Below, piece after piece: positions 31,906 to 42,509 of a DNA stretch of 64,000 nt (position 1 is its first letter; each line of letters begins with the position of its first letter). This DNA is from Oscillospiraceae bacterium (GTDB taxonomy: Bacteria; Bacillota; Clostridia; Oscillospirales; Oscillospiraceae): positions 62,001 through 126,000 of the forward strand of contig JAFQGT010000002.1 in assembly GCA_017415425.1 (NCBI GenBank), written 5' to 3'. The position numbers and the translations under genes were made by a program. The notes below the pieces were generated by a model. That model was not told where the DNA came from. It did not search any database and worked only from the letters and a program-made list of their open reading frames with translations.

Positions 31906-33798
31906 TTATTCTTCTGTAGGCTCGAAAGCTTCCGCCTCCACCAGGTCGGTCTTCTCCGCGTTGACAAAGGACATCAGCTCCTCGCCGGTGATGGTCTCCT
32001 TCACCAGCAGGTGCTGGGAGATCTCGTCCAGCAGCGCCCGGTTGACAGTAAGCACCCGCTTGGCATCCTCATAACATCTGTTCAGGATCTCCTGAACGGT
32101 CTTATCTACCAATGCGTAGGTGTCCTGAGAGCAGTCCATATAAGCCTGACCCTCCAGGTACTGGTTGTGGACGGCGGCGGGTGCCATCAGACCCAGTTCC
32201 TCGCTCATACCGTACAAGGTGACCATATTCTTGGCCATTGCAGTGGCCTTTTGAATATCATTGGAGGCACCGGTGGTCTGCACGCCGAATGCCACTTCCT
32301 CCGCGGCACGGCCGCCCAAGATAGAGCGCAGATCCACCAGCAGTTCCTCTTTGGTGGACAGGAACTTCTCCTCCTCGGGAGCGTACATCGTGTAGCCAAG
32401 TGCGCCGGAGGTATGGGGTACGATGGTGATCTTGGTAACCGGGTCGGAGCGCTTTTCCAAAGCGGCCACCAGCGCGTGACCCACCTCGTGGTAGGCAACC
32501 AGCCGCTTTTCTGTATCAGTAAGCACGGTATTCTTTTTCTCTGTACCGGCGATCACGGTTTCGAAGGACACCATCAGGTCCTCCTGGTTGACGGCCTTGC
32601 GGCCCTTCCGCACTGCCCGCAGGGCAGCTTCGTTTACCAGATTGGCAAGATCCGCGCCCACCGCGCCGGCGGTAGCCTGAGCGATTTTCCGCAGATCCAC
32701 ATCCTCTGCCAGCTTGATTTTCCGGGTATGGACCTTCAGCGTGTCCAAACGACCCTGTAGATTGGGTTTGTCCACGATGATCTGTCGGTCAAAGCGGCCT
32801 GCCCGCAGCAGCGCCTTATCCAGAATCTCCGGCCGGTTGGTAGCAGCCAGACACACAACGCCCTTGGAGGAGTCGAAGCCGTCGATCTCACCCAGCAGCT
32901 GGTTAAGGGTCTGCTCTTGCTCGGTATTGCCGCCGTAGCGGGAGTCACGGGAGCGGCCCACCGCGTCGATCTCATCTATAAATATAATGCAGGGCGCAAC
33001 CTTTGCAGCCTGCTGGAACAGATCCCGGACACGGCTGGCACCCACGCCCACGAACATCTCCACGAAATCGGAGCCGGAGATGGAGAAGAACGGCACATTG
33101 GCTTCTCCCGCTACCGCCTTGGCAAGCAATGTCTTACCCGTACCGGGAGAGCCTACCAACAGCGCGCCTTTGGGCAGCTTGGCACCGATCTCCGTATACT
33201 TCTGGGGAGTATGGAGGAAATCAATGATCTCCTGCAGAGATTCCTTGGCCTCATCCTGTCCGGCAACATCCTTGAAGGTGACGCCGGTCTGCTTTTCCAT
33301 ATAGACCTTGGCCTTGCTGGAACCGATACTGCCCATCATACCGCCACCCATCCGCTTGGACAGGAAGGTCATCAGACCAAAGACGATACCAAACATAATC
33401 ACATAGGACAGGATCATAGTGATGAAGGAGTTATCCTCCACGATTTTCACATCCACGGTGGTGCCCAATTCATCCAGCTCTCTGGCAAGGCTCAGCCGAT
33501 CCCCGTTGGGCAGACCCGTATAGCAGGCCTTTTGTTGGGCGGCAGGCTTGGCAGCCTCCTCCTTGGTCATATACAGCACCCGATCACTGTGAATCTCCAC
33601 CTCTTTCAGCTGGTCATTCTTAGCCGCCTCCATAAAGTCGGAGAAAGTGGTCTGGGTGTATTGGCTTTTAACCACGGTGGAATAGACCGTGGTAATCAAT
33701 AGAATGATCGCCACGGAGATCACAATGGTAACCAGAATACGGCTCTTGGGCGATTTGCCGTCGGGCTTTTTGTTCTGATTGTTCTGATTTTGGTCCAT
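31906..33798 (-). CDS. ftsH: ATP-dependent zinc metalloprotease FtsH
   Basis: 630 residues from the ATG at 33798 (GAGGAAAAT RBS). Two membrane helices (about 20-42 and 108-130) flank an extracytoplasmic domain. The AAA module has Walker [15 protein letters not shown] (about 215), Walker [17 protein letters not shown], and the second region of homology [22 protein letters not shown]. The protease zinc motif is HEVGH (about 437), a tolerated variant of HEAGH, with the third ligand in [10 protein letters not shown]...[10 protein letters not shown]. It degrades membrane and short-lived regulatory proteins. It is divergent from rlmB. Confidence 0.96.
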   Translation of the reverse strand: MDQNQNNQNKKPDGKSPKSRILVTIVISVAIILLITTVYSTVVKSQYTQTTFSDFMEAAKNDQLKEVEIHSDRVLYMTKEEAAKPAAQQKACYTGLPNGDRLSLARELDELGTTVDVKIVEDNSFITMILSYVIMFGIVFGLMTFLSKRMGGGMMGSIGSSKAKVYMEKQTGVTFKDVAGQDEAKESLQEIIDFLHTPQKYTEIGAKLPKGALLVGSPGTGKTLLAKAVAGEANVPFFSISGSDFVEMFVGVGASRVRDLFQQAAKVAPCIIFIDEIDAVGRSRDSRYGGNTEQEQTLNQLLGEIDGFDSSKGVVCLAATNRPEILDKALLRAGRFDRQIIVDKPNLQGRLDTLKVHTRKIKLAEDVDLRKIAQATAGAVGADLANLVNEAALRAVRKGRKAVNQEDLMVSFETVIAGTEKKNTVLTDTEKRLVAYHEVGHALVAALEKRSDPVTKITIVPHTSGALGYTMYAPEEEKFLSTKEELLVDLRSILGGRAAEEVAFGVQTTGASNDIQKATAMAKNMVTLYGMSEELGLMAPAAVHNQYLEGQAYMDCSQDTYALVDKTVQEILNRCYEDAKRVLTVNRALLDEISQHLLVKETITGEELMSFVNAEKTDLVEAEAFEPTEE

Positions 33799-33932
33799 AA
33801 TTTTCCTCCTTGAGGATAGTATTTTTGCTATCATATCACATTTTTCCGTCGGGGGCAATGAATGATGCATCAATTGCCCGTGAATTTTTCGTAAATTTCC
33901 GGAAAGAAATCAAAGGGTCAGGAATTTTCCAG

Positions 33933-33961
33933 TTGTTTCCCAAAAGAAAATATAGTATAAT
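33933..33961 (+). promoter_or_regulatory. Promoter of rlmB
   Basis: TTGTTT (33933-33938), 17-bp spacer, TATAAT (33956-33961). Confidence 0.6.
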
Positions 33962-34019
33962 AATCAAAATATTATGGAAAGTATGACCTTTTCTCAAAGA
34001 AGAAAGGATGATCACACCT

Positions 34020-34847
34020 ATGAGACCTGCAAAAGACAATTACCGTCGTCGGGAATCCGGTAAAAGTCGGGAAGAATTCCGGCGGGTTTCCCCACAGGAA
34101 ATCGAAGAAAACGAGAATCAGCTGGAGGGTCGCAACGCCCTGACTGAAGCTTTGCGCAGTGGCAGAACCATTGACAAAGTCTTCGTCGCCTCCGGTGATA
34201 CCGACCGGGCTTTACAGCATCTGGCCGCACAGGCTAAGGAAGCCGGCGCTGTGGTTGTTCCTGTAGACCGGAGAAAGCTGGATGCTATGAGCACCACCCA
34301 CTCCCACCAGGGAGTGATCGCTCTGGCTGCGGCCAGAGATTACTGCTCCATTGACGACATTCTGCAGGAGGCTGCCGATCGGGGCGAAGCGCCGCTGATC
34401 GTCATTTGCGACGAACTGTCCGACCCTCACAACTTAGGCGCGATCCTGCGTTCGGCTGAATGCGCCGGCGCGCACGGTGTCATTATCCCCAAGCGCCGCA
34501 GTGTAGGTCTGACCGCCACCGTGGCTAAGGCCTCTGCCGGCGCGGTGGAATATATGAAGGTGGCCAAAGTCACAAATATCACGAGTGCCATTATGGAGCT
34601 GAAAGAAAAAGGTGTTTGGATCTTCGGCACTGCCGCTGAGGGTTCTGTACCTATGTACCAGGCGGATCTGACTGTTCCCGCCGGTATTGTCATCGGCAAC
34701 GAAGGTGACGGTATGAGCCAGCTGGTCCGGAAAAACTGCGATATGCTGGTGCACATCCCAATGAAGGGACAGATCTCCTCTTTGAATGCCTCCGCGGCAG
34801 CATCCATTTTGTTGTACGAGGCAGTACGTCAACGACTTTCTAAATAA
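34020..34847 (+). CDS. rlmB: SpoU/TrmH-family 23S rRNA 2'-O-ribose methyltransferase (RlmB-like)
   Basis: 275 residues. A short basic N-terminal extension is followed by the substrate-binding domain (LEGRNALTEALRSGRTIDKVFVA) and the SPOUT knot: ICDELSDPHNLGAILRSAECAGAHGVIIPKRR (motif 1), GIVIGNEGDGMSQLV (motif 2) and IPMKGQISSLNASAAASILLYE (motif 3), all with the conserved residues. It should methylate a guanosine in 23S rRNA. The ATG at 34020 is preferred over one at 34008, which sits on the RBS. The next gene follows after 10 bp. Confidence 0.93.
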   Translation: MRPAKDNYRRRESGKSREEFRRVSPQEIEENENQLEGRNALTEALRSGRTIDKVFVASGDTDRALQHLAAQAKEAGAVVVPVDRRKLDAMSTTHSHQGVIALAAARDYCSIDDILQEAADRGEAPLIVICDELSDPHNLGAILRSAECAGAHGVIIPKRRSVGLTATVAKASAGAVEYMKVAKVTNITSAIMELKEKGVWIFGTAAEGSVPMYQADLTVPAGIVIGNEGDGMSQLVRKNCDMLVHIPMKGQISSLNASAAASILLYEAVRQRLSK

Positions 34848-34857
34848 GGAGGCCTGT

Positions 34858-37035
34858 ATGGACGAACAAGAAAAACTGGAATTTGATCTGGAAGACATTA
34901 TCCGGGAATTTGGCAGCCATCAGCCTGAAGACTTGACTGAGGAGCAACCGTCGGAGCCGGAACCGGAAGCAATCCTCGAATCGACAGAGATTCCTGAACC
35001 GGGGGAAATTGCTGAGTCTGAGGAGATTGCCGAATCGGAGGAAGCACCGGAGGTCCTATCCACCTGGAATCCCGAACCCAAATCCGCTTCTGCGGAAGCA
35101 TATCTGCAAAAGACCCGGCGGATGGATCCGGTGCGGATCCCGGAGCGAGAGACGGACATCTTTGCTGACACCATTCGACTGGACGGCCTGCGGAGGGAAC
35201 TGTCCGAAACAGAAACCCGGGAACCGTCTCGGGAGAGTGCCGCTCCCTCTCTGGAAGACACCCTCCGGACAGACCCCTTCTCCGAAAAATGGGAGCCGGA
35301 TTATGAGCAGCCTATGGGTGAGTATGCCCCGTCCCAGCCGATTTTGTTCCACCCCCGTTCCCGTCTGCGGGAACTGAAGCGGAAGCTGGTGGCCGGTCCG
35401 GAAAAACGGTATTACGAACTTTCCGAGAAAGGTCTGGGCAAGCTGCAGGCTGCAATTTTCATCAGCCTGCTGGTGGTGATCATTGCCGCCGGCTCTACCG
35501 CAATGTATGCGATGGGTATGGTGCAGGAAAACCGGCTGCGGCTAATGGTCTTCGGTCAGTTTTTGGCAATGCTGGTATCGGCGCTGCTGGGCAGCTTCCA
35601 GCTAATAGAAGGCATCACGGATCTGGGCAAAAAGAAATTTACATTCAATACCTTATTGGCATTCACCTTCCTGCTGTGCTGTGCCGACGGCATCCTATGC
35701 CTGCGGCAGCTGCGGATTCCCTGCTGCGCCGCTTTCAGTCTGGCGGTGACCATGTCCCTGTGGAACACCTACCACCGCCGTGCTACGCAAATCAGCCAAA
35801 TGGATACCCTGCGCAAAGCCACCCGGCTGGACGGCGTTTGCCTGCAGGAGGACTACCTGGACGGCATCAAGGGCTTCGTCCGCTGTGAAGGTCAGGTGGA
35901 GGACTTTATGGACCACCACGACCAGGTAGAACCCCCCCAGAAGCATCTGCAGATCTACGCACTGATCGCCCTGTTCGTCAGCATCCTGATCGGCTGCGGG
36001 GCAGGTGTCTTTGCAGGTATAAACACCGACATTATGACCGGCGTGTCCACGGGCATACAGGTATCTGCCGTTTCCCTGCTGGCGGCTGTACCGGCTTCTG
36101 CCTTTATCTGCCAGAGTCGCCCCGCTTGGATCCTGGAGGGCAGGCTCCACAAGCTCAGAACCGTCATCTGCGGCTGGCAGGGCGTGGAGGCGCTCAGCGG
36201 TAAAGCTGTAATGCCGCTGACGTGGGAGGATTTTTATCCCGCCGGCACTGTGCGGATGAACGGAATGAAGTTCTTCGGCAATTGGGAACCGGAAAATGTG
36301 ATCGCCTACGCTACCGCGGTGATCACCGCCGATAGCGGCAGCCTGTCCGGTCTGTTTGCACAGGTGTTGGACAGTTATAACGGCAGACACTACAACGCCA
36401 GCCAGCTGCAATATTATGACCGCGGAGGAATCAGCGGTGTGGTGGAATCCCACAATATTCTGATCGGCTCGCTGTCTTTTATGAAGGAGATGCAGGTGGA
36501 TGTTCCGGAAAGCGGCAAGATCGCCCACGCGGTGTATGTGGCCATTGACGGGACTCTTTGCGGTCTGTTCGCCATAAACTACGAAAAGAACAAATCCTCT
36601 GTGGCAGGTCTTTCCACCCTGAGTGCTTATCGGAAGCTGTACTGTGTCCTCACCTCCTGCGATTTTACCCTGACCCACAGTGTGATCGGCAAGCGGTTCG
36701 GTGTCAAGACCAAACGGCTGTTGCTGCCGGAGCCGGATGTTCGGCTGCAGCTGCAGGAGAAAACAGCCCAGCCCGATGCCCGGGCGCTGCTGTTGACCAC
36801 CTCCCAAGGTCTGGCGCCGATCGCCTTCGGTATCACTGGAGCCAGAGCGCTGCGGACTACCTGCCGATTGGGCGCATATCTGCATATGATCGGCGGCATT
36901 CTGGGTCTGGCCATTATGGTACTGCTGGTAATTCTGGGCTCACTGGAGCTGCTGACCCCGGTGAATATGTTCCTGTATCAGCTGGTCTGGCTGATCCCGG
37001 GCCTGCTGATCACCGAGTGGACCCGTTCTATCTGA
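34858..37035 (+). CDS. Membrane protein resembling a catalytically degenerate P-type ATPase
   Basis: 725 residues from the ATG at 34858 (AAGGAGG). The first 150 residues are soluble and rich in Glu and Pro. Then come six to eight membrane helices (pairs near 200-245, 255-300, 365-420, 670-720). The order of helices and the segment ILEGRLHKLRTVICGWQGVEALSGKAVMPLTWEDFY recall the stretch around the phosphorylation site of P1B-type ATPases, but DKTGT is absent. A later block (GISGVVESHNILIGSLSFM, VAIDGTLCGLFAINYEKN) resembles the nucleotide-binding domain and start of the P domain. It probably cannot pump; a sensor or scaffold role is a guess. Not recognised as a named family. Confidence 0.6.
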   Translation: MDEQEKLEFDLEDIIREFGSHQPEDLTEEQPSEPEPEAILESTEIPEPGEIAESEEIAESEEAPEVLSTWNPEPKSASAEAYLQKTRRMDPVRIPERETDIFADTIRLDGLRRELSETETREPSRESAAPSLEDTLRTDPFSEKWEPDYEQPMGEYAPSQPILFHPRSRLRELKRKLVAGPEKRYYELSEKGLGKLQAAIFISLLVVIIAAGSTAMYAMGMVQENRLRLMVFGQFLAMLVSALLGSFQLIEGITDLGKKKFTFNTLLAFTFLLCCADGILCLRQLRIPCCAAFSLAVTMSLWNTYHRRATQISQMDTLRKATRLDGVCLQEDYLDGIKGFVRCEGQVEDFMDHHDQVEPPQKHLQIYALIALFVSILIGCGAGVFAGINTDIMTGVSTGIQVSAVSLLAAVPASAFICQSRPAWILEGRLHKLRTVICGWQGVEALSGKAVMPLTWEDFYPAGTVRMNGMKFFGNWEPENVIAYATAVITADSGSLSGLFAQVLDSYNGRHYNASQLQYYDRGGISGVVESHNILIGSLSFMKEMQVDVPESGKIAHAVYVAIDGTLCGLFAINYEKNKSSVAGLSTLSAYRKLYCVLTSCDFTLTHSVIGKRFGVKTKRLLLPEPDVRLQLQEKTAQPDARALLLTTSQGLAPIAFGITGARALRTTCRLGAYLHMIGGILGLAIMVLLVILGSLELLTPVNMFLYQLVWLIPGLLITEWTRSI

Positions 37036-37043
37036 ATCAAATC

Positions 37044-37080
37044 AAAACCACCGGTGCTTTGTGAGTACCGGTGGTTTTGA
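37044..37080 (+). terminator. Rho-independent terminator
   Basis: AAAACCACCGGT (37044-37055) pairs with ACCGGTGGTTTT (37067-37078). Confidence 0.8.
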
Positions 37081-37217
37081 TTACATCGCATTTGTAGCTT
37101 TTGTATAATCACTGTTGTTTTGCACATATTTTATCTGATATATTTGTTAAATTTATATATTTTAACGAGAACCGAATTATGATACAATAAAGAAAAATAT
37201 GATTTGGAGGTGGAATT

Positions 37218-38633
37218 ATGAAACAGGCCTTCTTCCGGTGGGTATACATCTTTCTATGCGCGCTGCTGCTTTTATCTGTTGCTGCCTGCGGCAAAGAACC
37301 GGCAGAAACACTGCCCTCCACAGAACCCACAATCGCTACCGATCCCACAGAGCCCACGGAAGCCACCGATCAAACTGAGCCCACCGAAACCACCGCAGCA
37401 ACCGAACCCACACAGGCCACGGATGCTGCTGCACTGCGCTATGAAATGGTCCGCAATGCACTAAACGGATATTTCACAATGTGTGAAACCACCCTCCAGG
37501 AAAAACTGACAAATTCCCGCCATATTACCGATCAATATCAAAGCCGCATCTCCCCTGTTTTAGAATCCGAACCCCTTGATATCAGCAATATCGTTCCCGA
37601 GCTGCAAGGGTTATGCAACGATCGGGCAACCGGTGTTATGAACTATGTTGAATCTTGCGATTGTCGCATTCTATCGTGGAATACTTATATTGGAGAGCCC
37701 ACAAATATTATTGCTTTAGACAGCGGCGAAGTAAGTTGCGAAGTATACGTTAGGACAGAGTTTGAATGGTACAATTTTGATTTTCCAACACCCATACAGC
37801 CCATAGAGTCTGAATTTGGAACCGTTCACACATTGACGCTCAATTCTGATTTTCAGGTCATTTCCGACCTGTTCGACGAGCGCGACATCAGCGGCATTAA
37901 TACACGTATTGATCCCGACGATGTCCTCATCACTCCTAAGATCGCTACATTCTCCCCCCGAGGCCTAAGTATTGCCCTTATGTTGACACAGCCCCGCTAT
38001 GGCAGCAGACCGCGGGATGAAATGTACTTTCTTGTGGATGCGGAAGCAGCCCTCGCTGGTCTTGCTGACGGAGAGTATGATGTACTTATCCTCCCCTGCG
38101 CCAGTGGCGAGACCCCCAGTTTTGGATCTTATGAAGTCTGTCCCCTGTTTGACGACGCAATCATTTTTGTCCACGGGAATCCCACTCCCAAGGATGCCAG
38201 CTACGACCTTGCATTGGAGACGATCCGCTCCATCTATGAAGATGGTGGCGAATTCTACTGGGATAAGGCACAGCAGGAGCCGCTGGTCCCCGCCTTTTGG
38301 ATTGACACTATGGCGCAGGAGCTCTCTTACATCTTTGGCATCGAGTCCACCGCAGACGAAATTCTTTTTGGGGACGAATTCAATGAATTTGTTTGGAGTA
38401 ACGACGGCCAGCACGACTCCCCGCTCTATCCCGTATATTACAGTTTTTTGAACGGCGAAGCCGGCATCAACGGCGTTGTCATCTCTGTTGACGGTGTGTA
38501 TCCTACGGAAGTCACCATTGCTGACGGAACATATCCTTTGGGTGTATCCTTCTACGCAGTGTATCCTGCAGATGATCCGGATTCCGCCAGTTTGGCAGCG
38601 GAGCTGCAGCTTATGGCACAGAAACACTCATAA
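37218..38633 (+). CDS. Thr/Glu-rich lipoprotein of unknown function
   Basis: 471 residues. The lipoprotein signal ends LLSVAAC (Cys25). A low-complexity linker of TEPT/TEAT repeats (about 32-70) follows. The remaining 400 residues are a globular extracytoplasmic region with a hydrophilic helical start (RYEMVRNALNGYFTMCETTLQEKL) and beta-rich remainder; no catalytic motif was recognised. TTTGGAGGTGG precedes the ATG and a strong terminator follows, so it is monocistronic. It shares linker style with the proteins at 5240 and 48751. Base composition is slightly more AT-rich than its neighbours. Confidence 0.65.
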   Translation: MKQAFFRWVYIFLCALLLLSVAACGKEPAETLPSTEPTIATDPTEPTEATDQTEPTETTAATEPTQATDAAALRYEMVRNALNGYFTMCETTLQEKLTNSRHITDQYQSRISPVLESEPLDISNIVPELQGLCNDRATGVMNYVESCDCRILSWNTYIGEPTNIIALDSGEVSCEVYVRTEFEWYNFDFPTPIQPIESEFGTVHTLTLNSDFQVISDLFDERDISGINTRIDPDDVLITPKIATFSPRGLSIALMLTQPRYGSRPRDEMYFLVDAEAALAGLADGEYDVLILPCASGETPSFGSYEVCPLFDDAIIFVHGNPTPKDASYDLALETIRSIYEDGGEFYWDKAQQEPLVPAFWIDTMAQELSYIFGIESTADEILFGDEFNEFVWSNDGQHDSPLYPVYYSFLNGEAGINGVVISVDGVYPTEVTIADGTYPLGVSFYAVYPADDPDSASLAAELQLMAQKHS

Positions 38634-38677
38634 TAGATGCCCCTCTGCTTTTCTGCCAAATCAATTATCAAATCTAC

Positions 38678-38710
38678 AAAAGAGACCCCCTTAGCGGGGG
38701 TCTCTTTTCA
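38678..38710 (+). terminator. Rho-independent terminator
   Basis: AAAAGAGACCCCC pairs with GGGGGTCTCTTTT with a 5-nt loop. Confidence 0.9.
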
Positions 38711-38844
38711 TTTTTATGGCTGGAAAAGCATATGTTCTCCTGTCAGAAACAAATATTTTATGCACTTTTTACGGAAATGCCGAGGATTTTGTGTGAATTA
38801 TTGACAATAACCGGACAGATTCGTAAAAACGCCAAAAAAAGGCA

Positions 38845-38873
38845 TTGAAATCGCCAAATGATTCGTGTATAAT
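38845..38873 (+). promoter_or_regulatory. Promoter of the EF-G paralogue
   Basis: TTGAAA (38845-38850), 17-bp spacer, TATAAT (38868-38873). Confidence 0.75.
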
Positions 38874-38926
38874 GTCTGTATTGCGGTGAAAAAGCACCGC
38901 CGTCCACGAAAGGAGAATAACTTACT

Positions 38927-40990
38927 ATGTACACTGCAAACGCAATTCGCAACGTCTGCCTGCTGGGCCATAGTGGCAGCGGCAAAACCGCTCTGGCTGA
39001 GAGCTTACTTTACATGACCGGTGCCATTGACCGGATGGGCAAGAATGCCGACGGCAACACCGTTTGTGATTACGACCCGGAAGAAGTTCGTCGTAATATT
39101 TCTATTTCTACATCTCTGGTACCTCTGGAGTACAAGAATACCAAGATCAATCTGCTGGACACTCCCGGCGGTTTCGATTTCTCCGGCGCTGCTATGGAGG
39201 CTATGCGGGCTGCTGATGCTGCCATCATCGTATGTTCCGCAAAGGACGGCCTGACCGTGGGTCTGGAAAAGGCTTGGAAGTACTGCGCAGAGCGCAATAT
39301 GCCCTGTGTGATTTACATCTCTAAGGTGGACGAGGACAACTCCGACTACAACGCCACCTTCAATGCCCTGCGCGAGAAGTACGGCAATCGGATCGCTCCC
39401 GTTGTGGTTCCCATCTGGGACGCCAACCGCAAGGTCACCGGCATCATCGATGTGCTGAATAAGCGGGCTTATGAGATGAAGAATCTGAAGCGGGTAGAGA
39501 TCGATATTCCTGCCGGCAAGGAAGATGTCATCACCGAGTTCAATGACGCTCTGAAGGAATCTGTTGCAGAGACCAGTGAAGAACTGATGGACAAGTTCTT
39601 CGGCGGCGAGGACTTCACCTACGCCGAAATGATCAAGGGTATGCACAAGGGCGTGCTGGATCGTTCCCTGTTCCCCGTACTGTGTGGCTCCGGCTTCACC
39701 TGTCTGGGCAGCCTGATGCTGATGGATCAGATCATCGACCTGTTCCCCAACCCCATCGAGGGCAACTATCACAAGGCAACTCTGGCTGACGGCTCCACCG
39801 AGGAGTTCGTGGTTTCTCCCGGCGGTGTCCCCTCTGCCTTCGTATTCAAAACTGTATCCGACCAGTACGGCAAGTACTCCTACGTAAAGGTCCTCTCCGG
39901 CGAGATTACCTCCGATACCACTCTGGTCAACGCCCGTACCGGCGAGACCGAGAAGTTGGGCCGTCTGTACGCAATGTGCGGCAAGAAGGCCTCTGAAGTT
40001 AAGTCTCTGGTCTGCGGCGACATCGGTGCCATCGGCAAGATGGACAAGGTCAAGACCGGCGATACCCTGTGCGACCCCAGAAAGGTCGTCTCTCTGAAGC
40101 CCATCCCCTATGCTCCCGCCTGCTACTCTATGGCCATTTCTCCCAAGACCAAGGGTCAGGAGGAAAAGGTGGCAGCAGGTCTGGCCCGTCTGAACGAAGA
40201 AGATCCCTCCTTCAGCCTGGTCAACAACGCCGAGACCCACCAGATGGTGATTTCCGGCGCCGGCGATCAGCATCTGGACGTGCTGGTAGCAAAGCTGAAG
40301 AGCCGTTTCGGCGTGGATGCTGAGCTGAGCCCTGCAAAGGTTGCTTTCCGTGAAAAGATCAAGAAGACCGTGCAGGCTCACGGCCGTCATAAGAAGCAGA
40401 CCGGTGGTTCCGGCCAGTTCGGTGATGTTTGGGTTCGTTTTGAGCCTCAGGAAGAGCAGGACGAGCTGATCTTCGACGTAGAAGTGGTGGGCGGTGCTGT
40501 TCCCAAGAACTTCAACCCCGCTGTTGAAAAGGGTATCCAGGAAGCCATTCTGAAGGGACCTCTGGCAGGTTACCCTATGGTCGGTCTGAAGGCCGTTCTG
40601 TACGATGGCTCTTACCACCCCGTTGACTCCAACGAAATGGCATTTAAGCTGGCTGCAATTTTGGCCTTCAAGGAGGCTATGCCCAACGCTATGCCCACTC
40701 TGCTGGAGCCTGTTGGCGCTCTGGCCGTCACTGTTCCCGAGTCCTATGTGGGCGATGTGATGGGTGACCTGAGCAAGCGCCGCGGCCGTCCTATGGGTAT
40801 GAACCCCGATGCCGACGGCAACACCGTGGTGGAAGCAGAAGTTCCTATGGCTGAGATGGGCAGCTATGCCATCGACCTGCGGGCGATGACCCAGGCTCGC
40901 GGCTCCTTCACTCTGGAGTTCGTCCGCTACGAGGAAGTGCCCAAGGCAAACCAGGCCAAGATCATCGAAGAGGCCCAGAACGACGAGTAA
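38927..40990 (+). CDS. EF-G-like translational GTPase (EF-G2 type paralogue)
   Basis: 687 residues with the five EF-G domains. G1 reads GHSGSGKTAL (about 14-23) instead of the GHIDAGKTT of canonical EF-G, G3 reads DTPGGFDF instead of DTPGHVDF, so the catalytic His is Gly, and G4 is SKVD. Domain IV (QTGGSGQFGDVWVRFEP...AVEKGIQEA) and domain V (GDVMGDLSKRRGRPMGM) are well kept. Such paralogues are common in Firmicutes and probably act on the ribosome in a non-standard step or under stress. The main fusA is expected elsewhere with rpsL/tuf. Codon use is strongly biased, suggesting high expression. Confidence 0.88.
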   Translation: MYTANAIRNVCLLGHSGSGKTALAESLLYMTGAIDRMGKNADGNTVCDYDPEEVRRNISISTSLVPLEYKNTKINLLDTPGGFDFSGAAMEAMRAADAAIIVCSAKDGLTVGLEKAWKYCAERNMPCVIYISKVDEDNSDYNATFNALREKYGNRIAPVVVPIWDANRKVTGIIDVLNKRAYEMKNLKRVEIDIPAGKEDVITEFNDALKESVAETSEELMDKFFGGEDFTYAEMIKGMHKGVLDRSLFPVLCGSGFTCLGSLMLMDQIIDLFPNPIEGNYHKATLADGSTEEFVVSPGGVPSAFVFKTVSDQYGKYSYVKVLSGEITSDTTLVNARTGETEKLGRLYAMCGKKASEVKSLVCGDIGAIGKMDKVKTGDTLCDPRKVVSLKPIPYAPACYSMAISPKTKGQEEKVAAGLARLNEEDPSFSLVNNAETHQMVISGAGDQHLDVLVAKLKSRFGVDAELSPAKVAFREKIKKTVQAHGRHKKQTGGSGQFGDVWVRFEPQEEQDELIFDVEVVGGAVPKNFNPAVEKGIQEAILKGPLAGYPMVGLKAVLYDGSYHPVDSNEMAFKLAAILAFKEAMPNAMPTLLEPVGALAVTVPESYVGDVMGDLSKRRGRPMGMNPDADGNTVVEAEVPMAEMGSYAIDLRAMTQARGSFTLEFVRYEEVPKANQAKIIEEAQNDE

Positions 40991-41003
40991 TTCTCCCAAC
41001 AGC

Positions 41004-41077
41004 AAAGCGGTGCAGTGAAAACTGCACCGCTTTGTGTCTGCAAAAAACCTGCTCCGGAGGCTTCCGGAGCAGGTTTT
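41004..41077. terminator. Two adjacent hairpins between the EF-G paralogue and glyS
   Basis: AAAGCGGTGCAGT, loop GAAA, ACTGCACCGCTTT (41004-41033) is followed by AAAACCTGCTCCGGA / TCCGGAGCAGGTTTT (41042-41077). The second has T runs on both strands and is bidirectional. Confidence 0.85.
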
Positions 41078-41081
41078 TATT

Positions 41082-42509
41082 TTAGAACTCGCACTTCTGG
41101 GCAATATAGTTTTTCAGCTCACTGATGGGAACACGGACCTGCTCCATCGTATCACGGTCACGGACAGTAACACAATTGTCTGCCTCGGTAGTCTCATCAC
41201 CCACGGTCTGGAAGTCCACGGTGATGCAAAGGGGTGTGCCGATCTCGTCCTCCCGGCGGTAACGCTTGCCGATAGAACCGGCATCGTCATAATCCACCAT
41301 AAAGTCCTTCCGCAGCTGCTGATAGATCTCCTCAGCCTTGGGGGCAAGCTTCTTGCTCAGAGGCAGCACTGCAGCCTTGAAGGGAGCCAGTGCCGGATGC
41401 AGCCGCAGCACGGTACGCACATCGTCTTTGCCGTTCTTATCCTGACCCACGACCTCTTCGTCGTAAGCCTCGCACAGGAAGGCCAGCGCCACACGGTCGC
41501 AGCCCAGGGAGGGCTCGATCACATAGGGGATATAGTGCTCGTTACGCTCCTGGTCGAAGTAGGTCAGCTTCTTGCCGGAAGCCTCCTGGTGACGACCCAG
41601 GTCATAGTCGGTACGGTCAGCAATGCCCCACAGTTCGCCCCAGCCGTTGCCGAAGGGGAACTGATACTCGATGTCGGTAGTAGCCCGGGAGTAGAAGGCC
41701 AGTTCTGCGGGATCGTGATCGCGCAGCCGCAGGGAGTCTTCCTTGATGCCCAGGGAGATCAGCCAGTTCTTGCAGAAGTCCTTCCAGTAGGCAAACCACT
41801 CCAGGTCGGTGCCGGGCTGGCAGAAGAATTCACACTCCATCTGCTCAAATTCACGGGTACGGAAGGTGAAGTTGCCGGGGGTGATCTCGTTACGGAAGGC
41901 CTTACCCACCTGGCAGACGCCGAAGGGCAGCTTCTTGCGGGTGGTGCGCTGAATGCTATCAAAGTTGACGAAAATGCCCTGTGCAGTTTCGGGACGCAGA
42001 TATGCGATGGAGGAGGAGTCCTCGGTAACACCGATCTTGGTCTGGAACATCAGATTGAAGTTCCGGATGGAGGTAAAGTGATGCTTGCCACAGTTGGGGC
42101 AGACCACATCCTCGTGCTCCTCGATGAATGCGTTCATCTGGTTGGTGTCCATAGCATCCACATTCACCAGCTTGCCGGATTCGGAAGCGGAGATCAGCTG
42201 ATCAGCCCGCTGACGAGATCCGCAGCCCTTGCAGTCCACCAGAGGATCGGAGAAAGAACCCACGTGTCCGGTGGTGACCCAGGTGGTGGGGTTCATAATA
42301 ATGGCGGCATCCAAACCCACATTGTAGTCGGATTCCTGCACGAACTTCTTCAGCCACGCCTTTTTTACATTGTTCTTAAACTCCACACCCAGAGGGCCGT
42401 AGTCCCAGGAGTTTGCCAAACCGCCGTAAATCTCAGAACCGGCATACACAAAGCCACGGTTCTTACACAAATTTACGATCATTTCCAAAGTCTTTTCGCT
42501 GTTTTTCAT
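41082..42509 (-). CDS. glyS: Glycyl-tRNA synthetase (alpha2 dimeric type)
   Basis: 475 residues from the ATG at 42509 (TTGGAGGATAG RBS; an in-frame TTG in the RBS is not the start). Class II synthetase of the single-chain type: [26 protein letters not shown], motif 2 [25 protein letters not shown], motif 3 [14 protein letters not shown] and a C-terminal anticodon domain. A promoter TTGATT-N17-TATAAT precedes it on the minus strand. No T-box leader is present. Confidence 0.95.
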   Translation of the reverse strand: MKNSEKTLEMIVNLCKNRGFVYAGSEIYGGLANSWDYGPLGVEFKNNVKKAWLKKFVQESDYNVGLDAAIIMNPTTWVTTGHVGSFSDPLVDCKGCGSRQRADQLISASESGKLVNVDAMDTNQMNAFIEEHEDVVCPNCGKHHFTSIRNFNLMFQTKIGVTEDSSSIAYLRPETAQGIFVNFDSIQRTTRKKLPFGVCQVGKAFRNEITPGNFTFRTREFEQMECEFFCQPGTDLEWFAYWKDFCKNWLISLGIKEDSLRLRDHDPAELAFYSRATTDIEYQFPFGNGWGELWGIADRTDYDLGRHQEASGKKLTYFDQERNEHYIPYVIEPSLGCDRVALAFLCEAYDEEVVGQDKNGKDDVRTVLRLHPALAPFKAAVLPLSKKLAPKAEEIYQQLRKDFMVDYDDAGSIGKRYRREDEIGTPLCITVDFQTVGDETTEADNCVTVRDRDTMEQVRVPISELKNYIAQKCEF

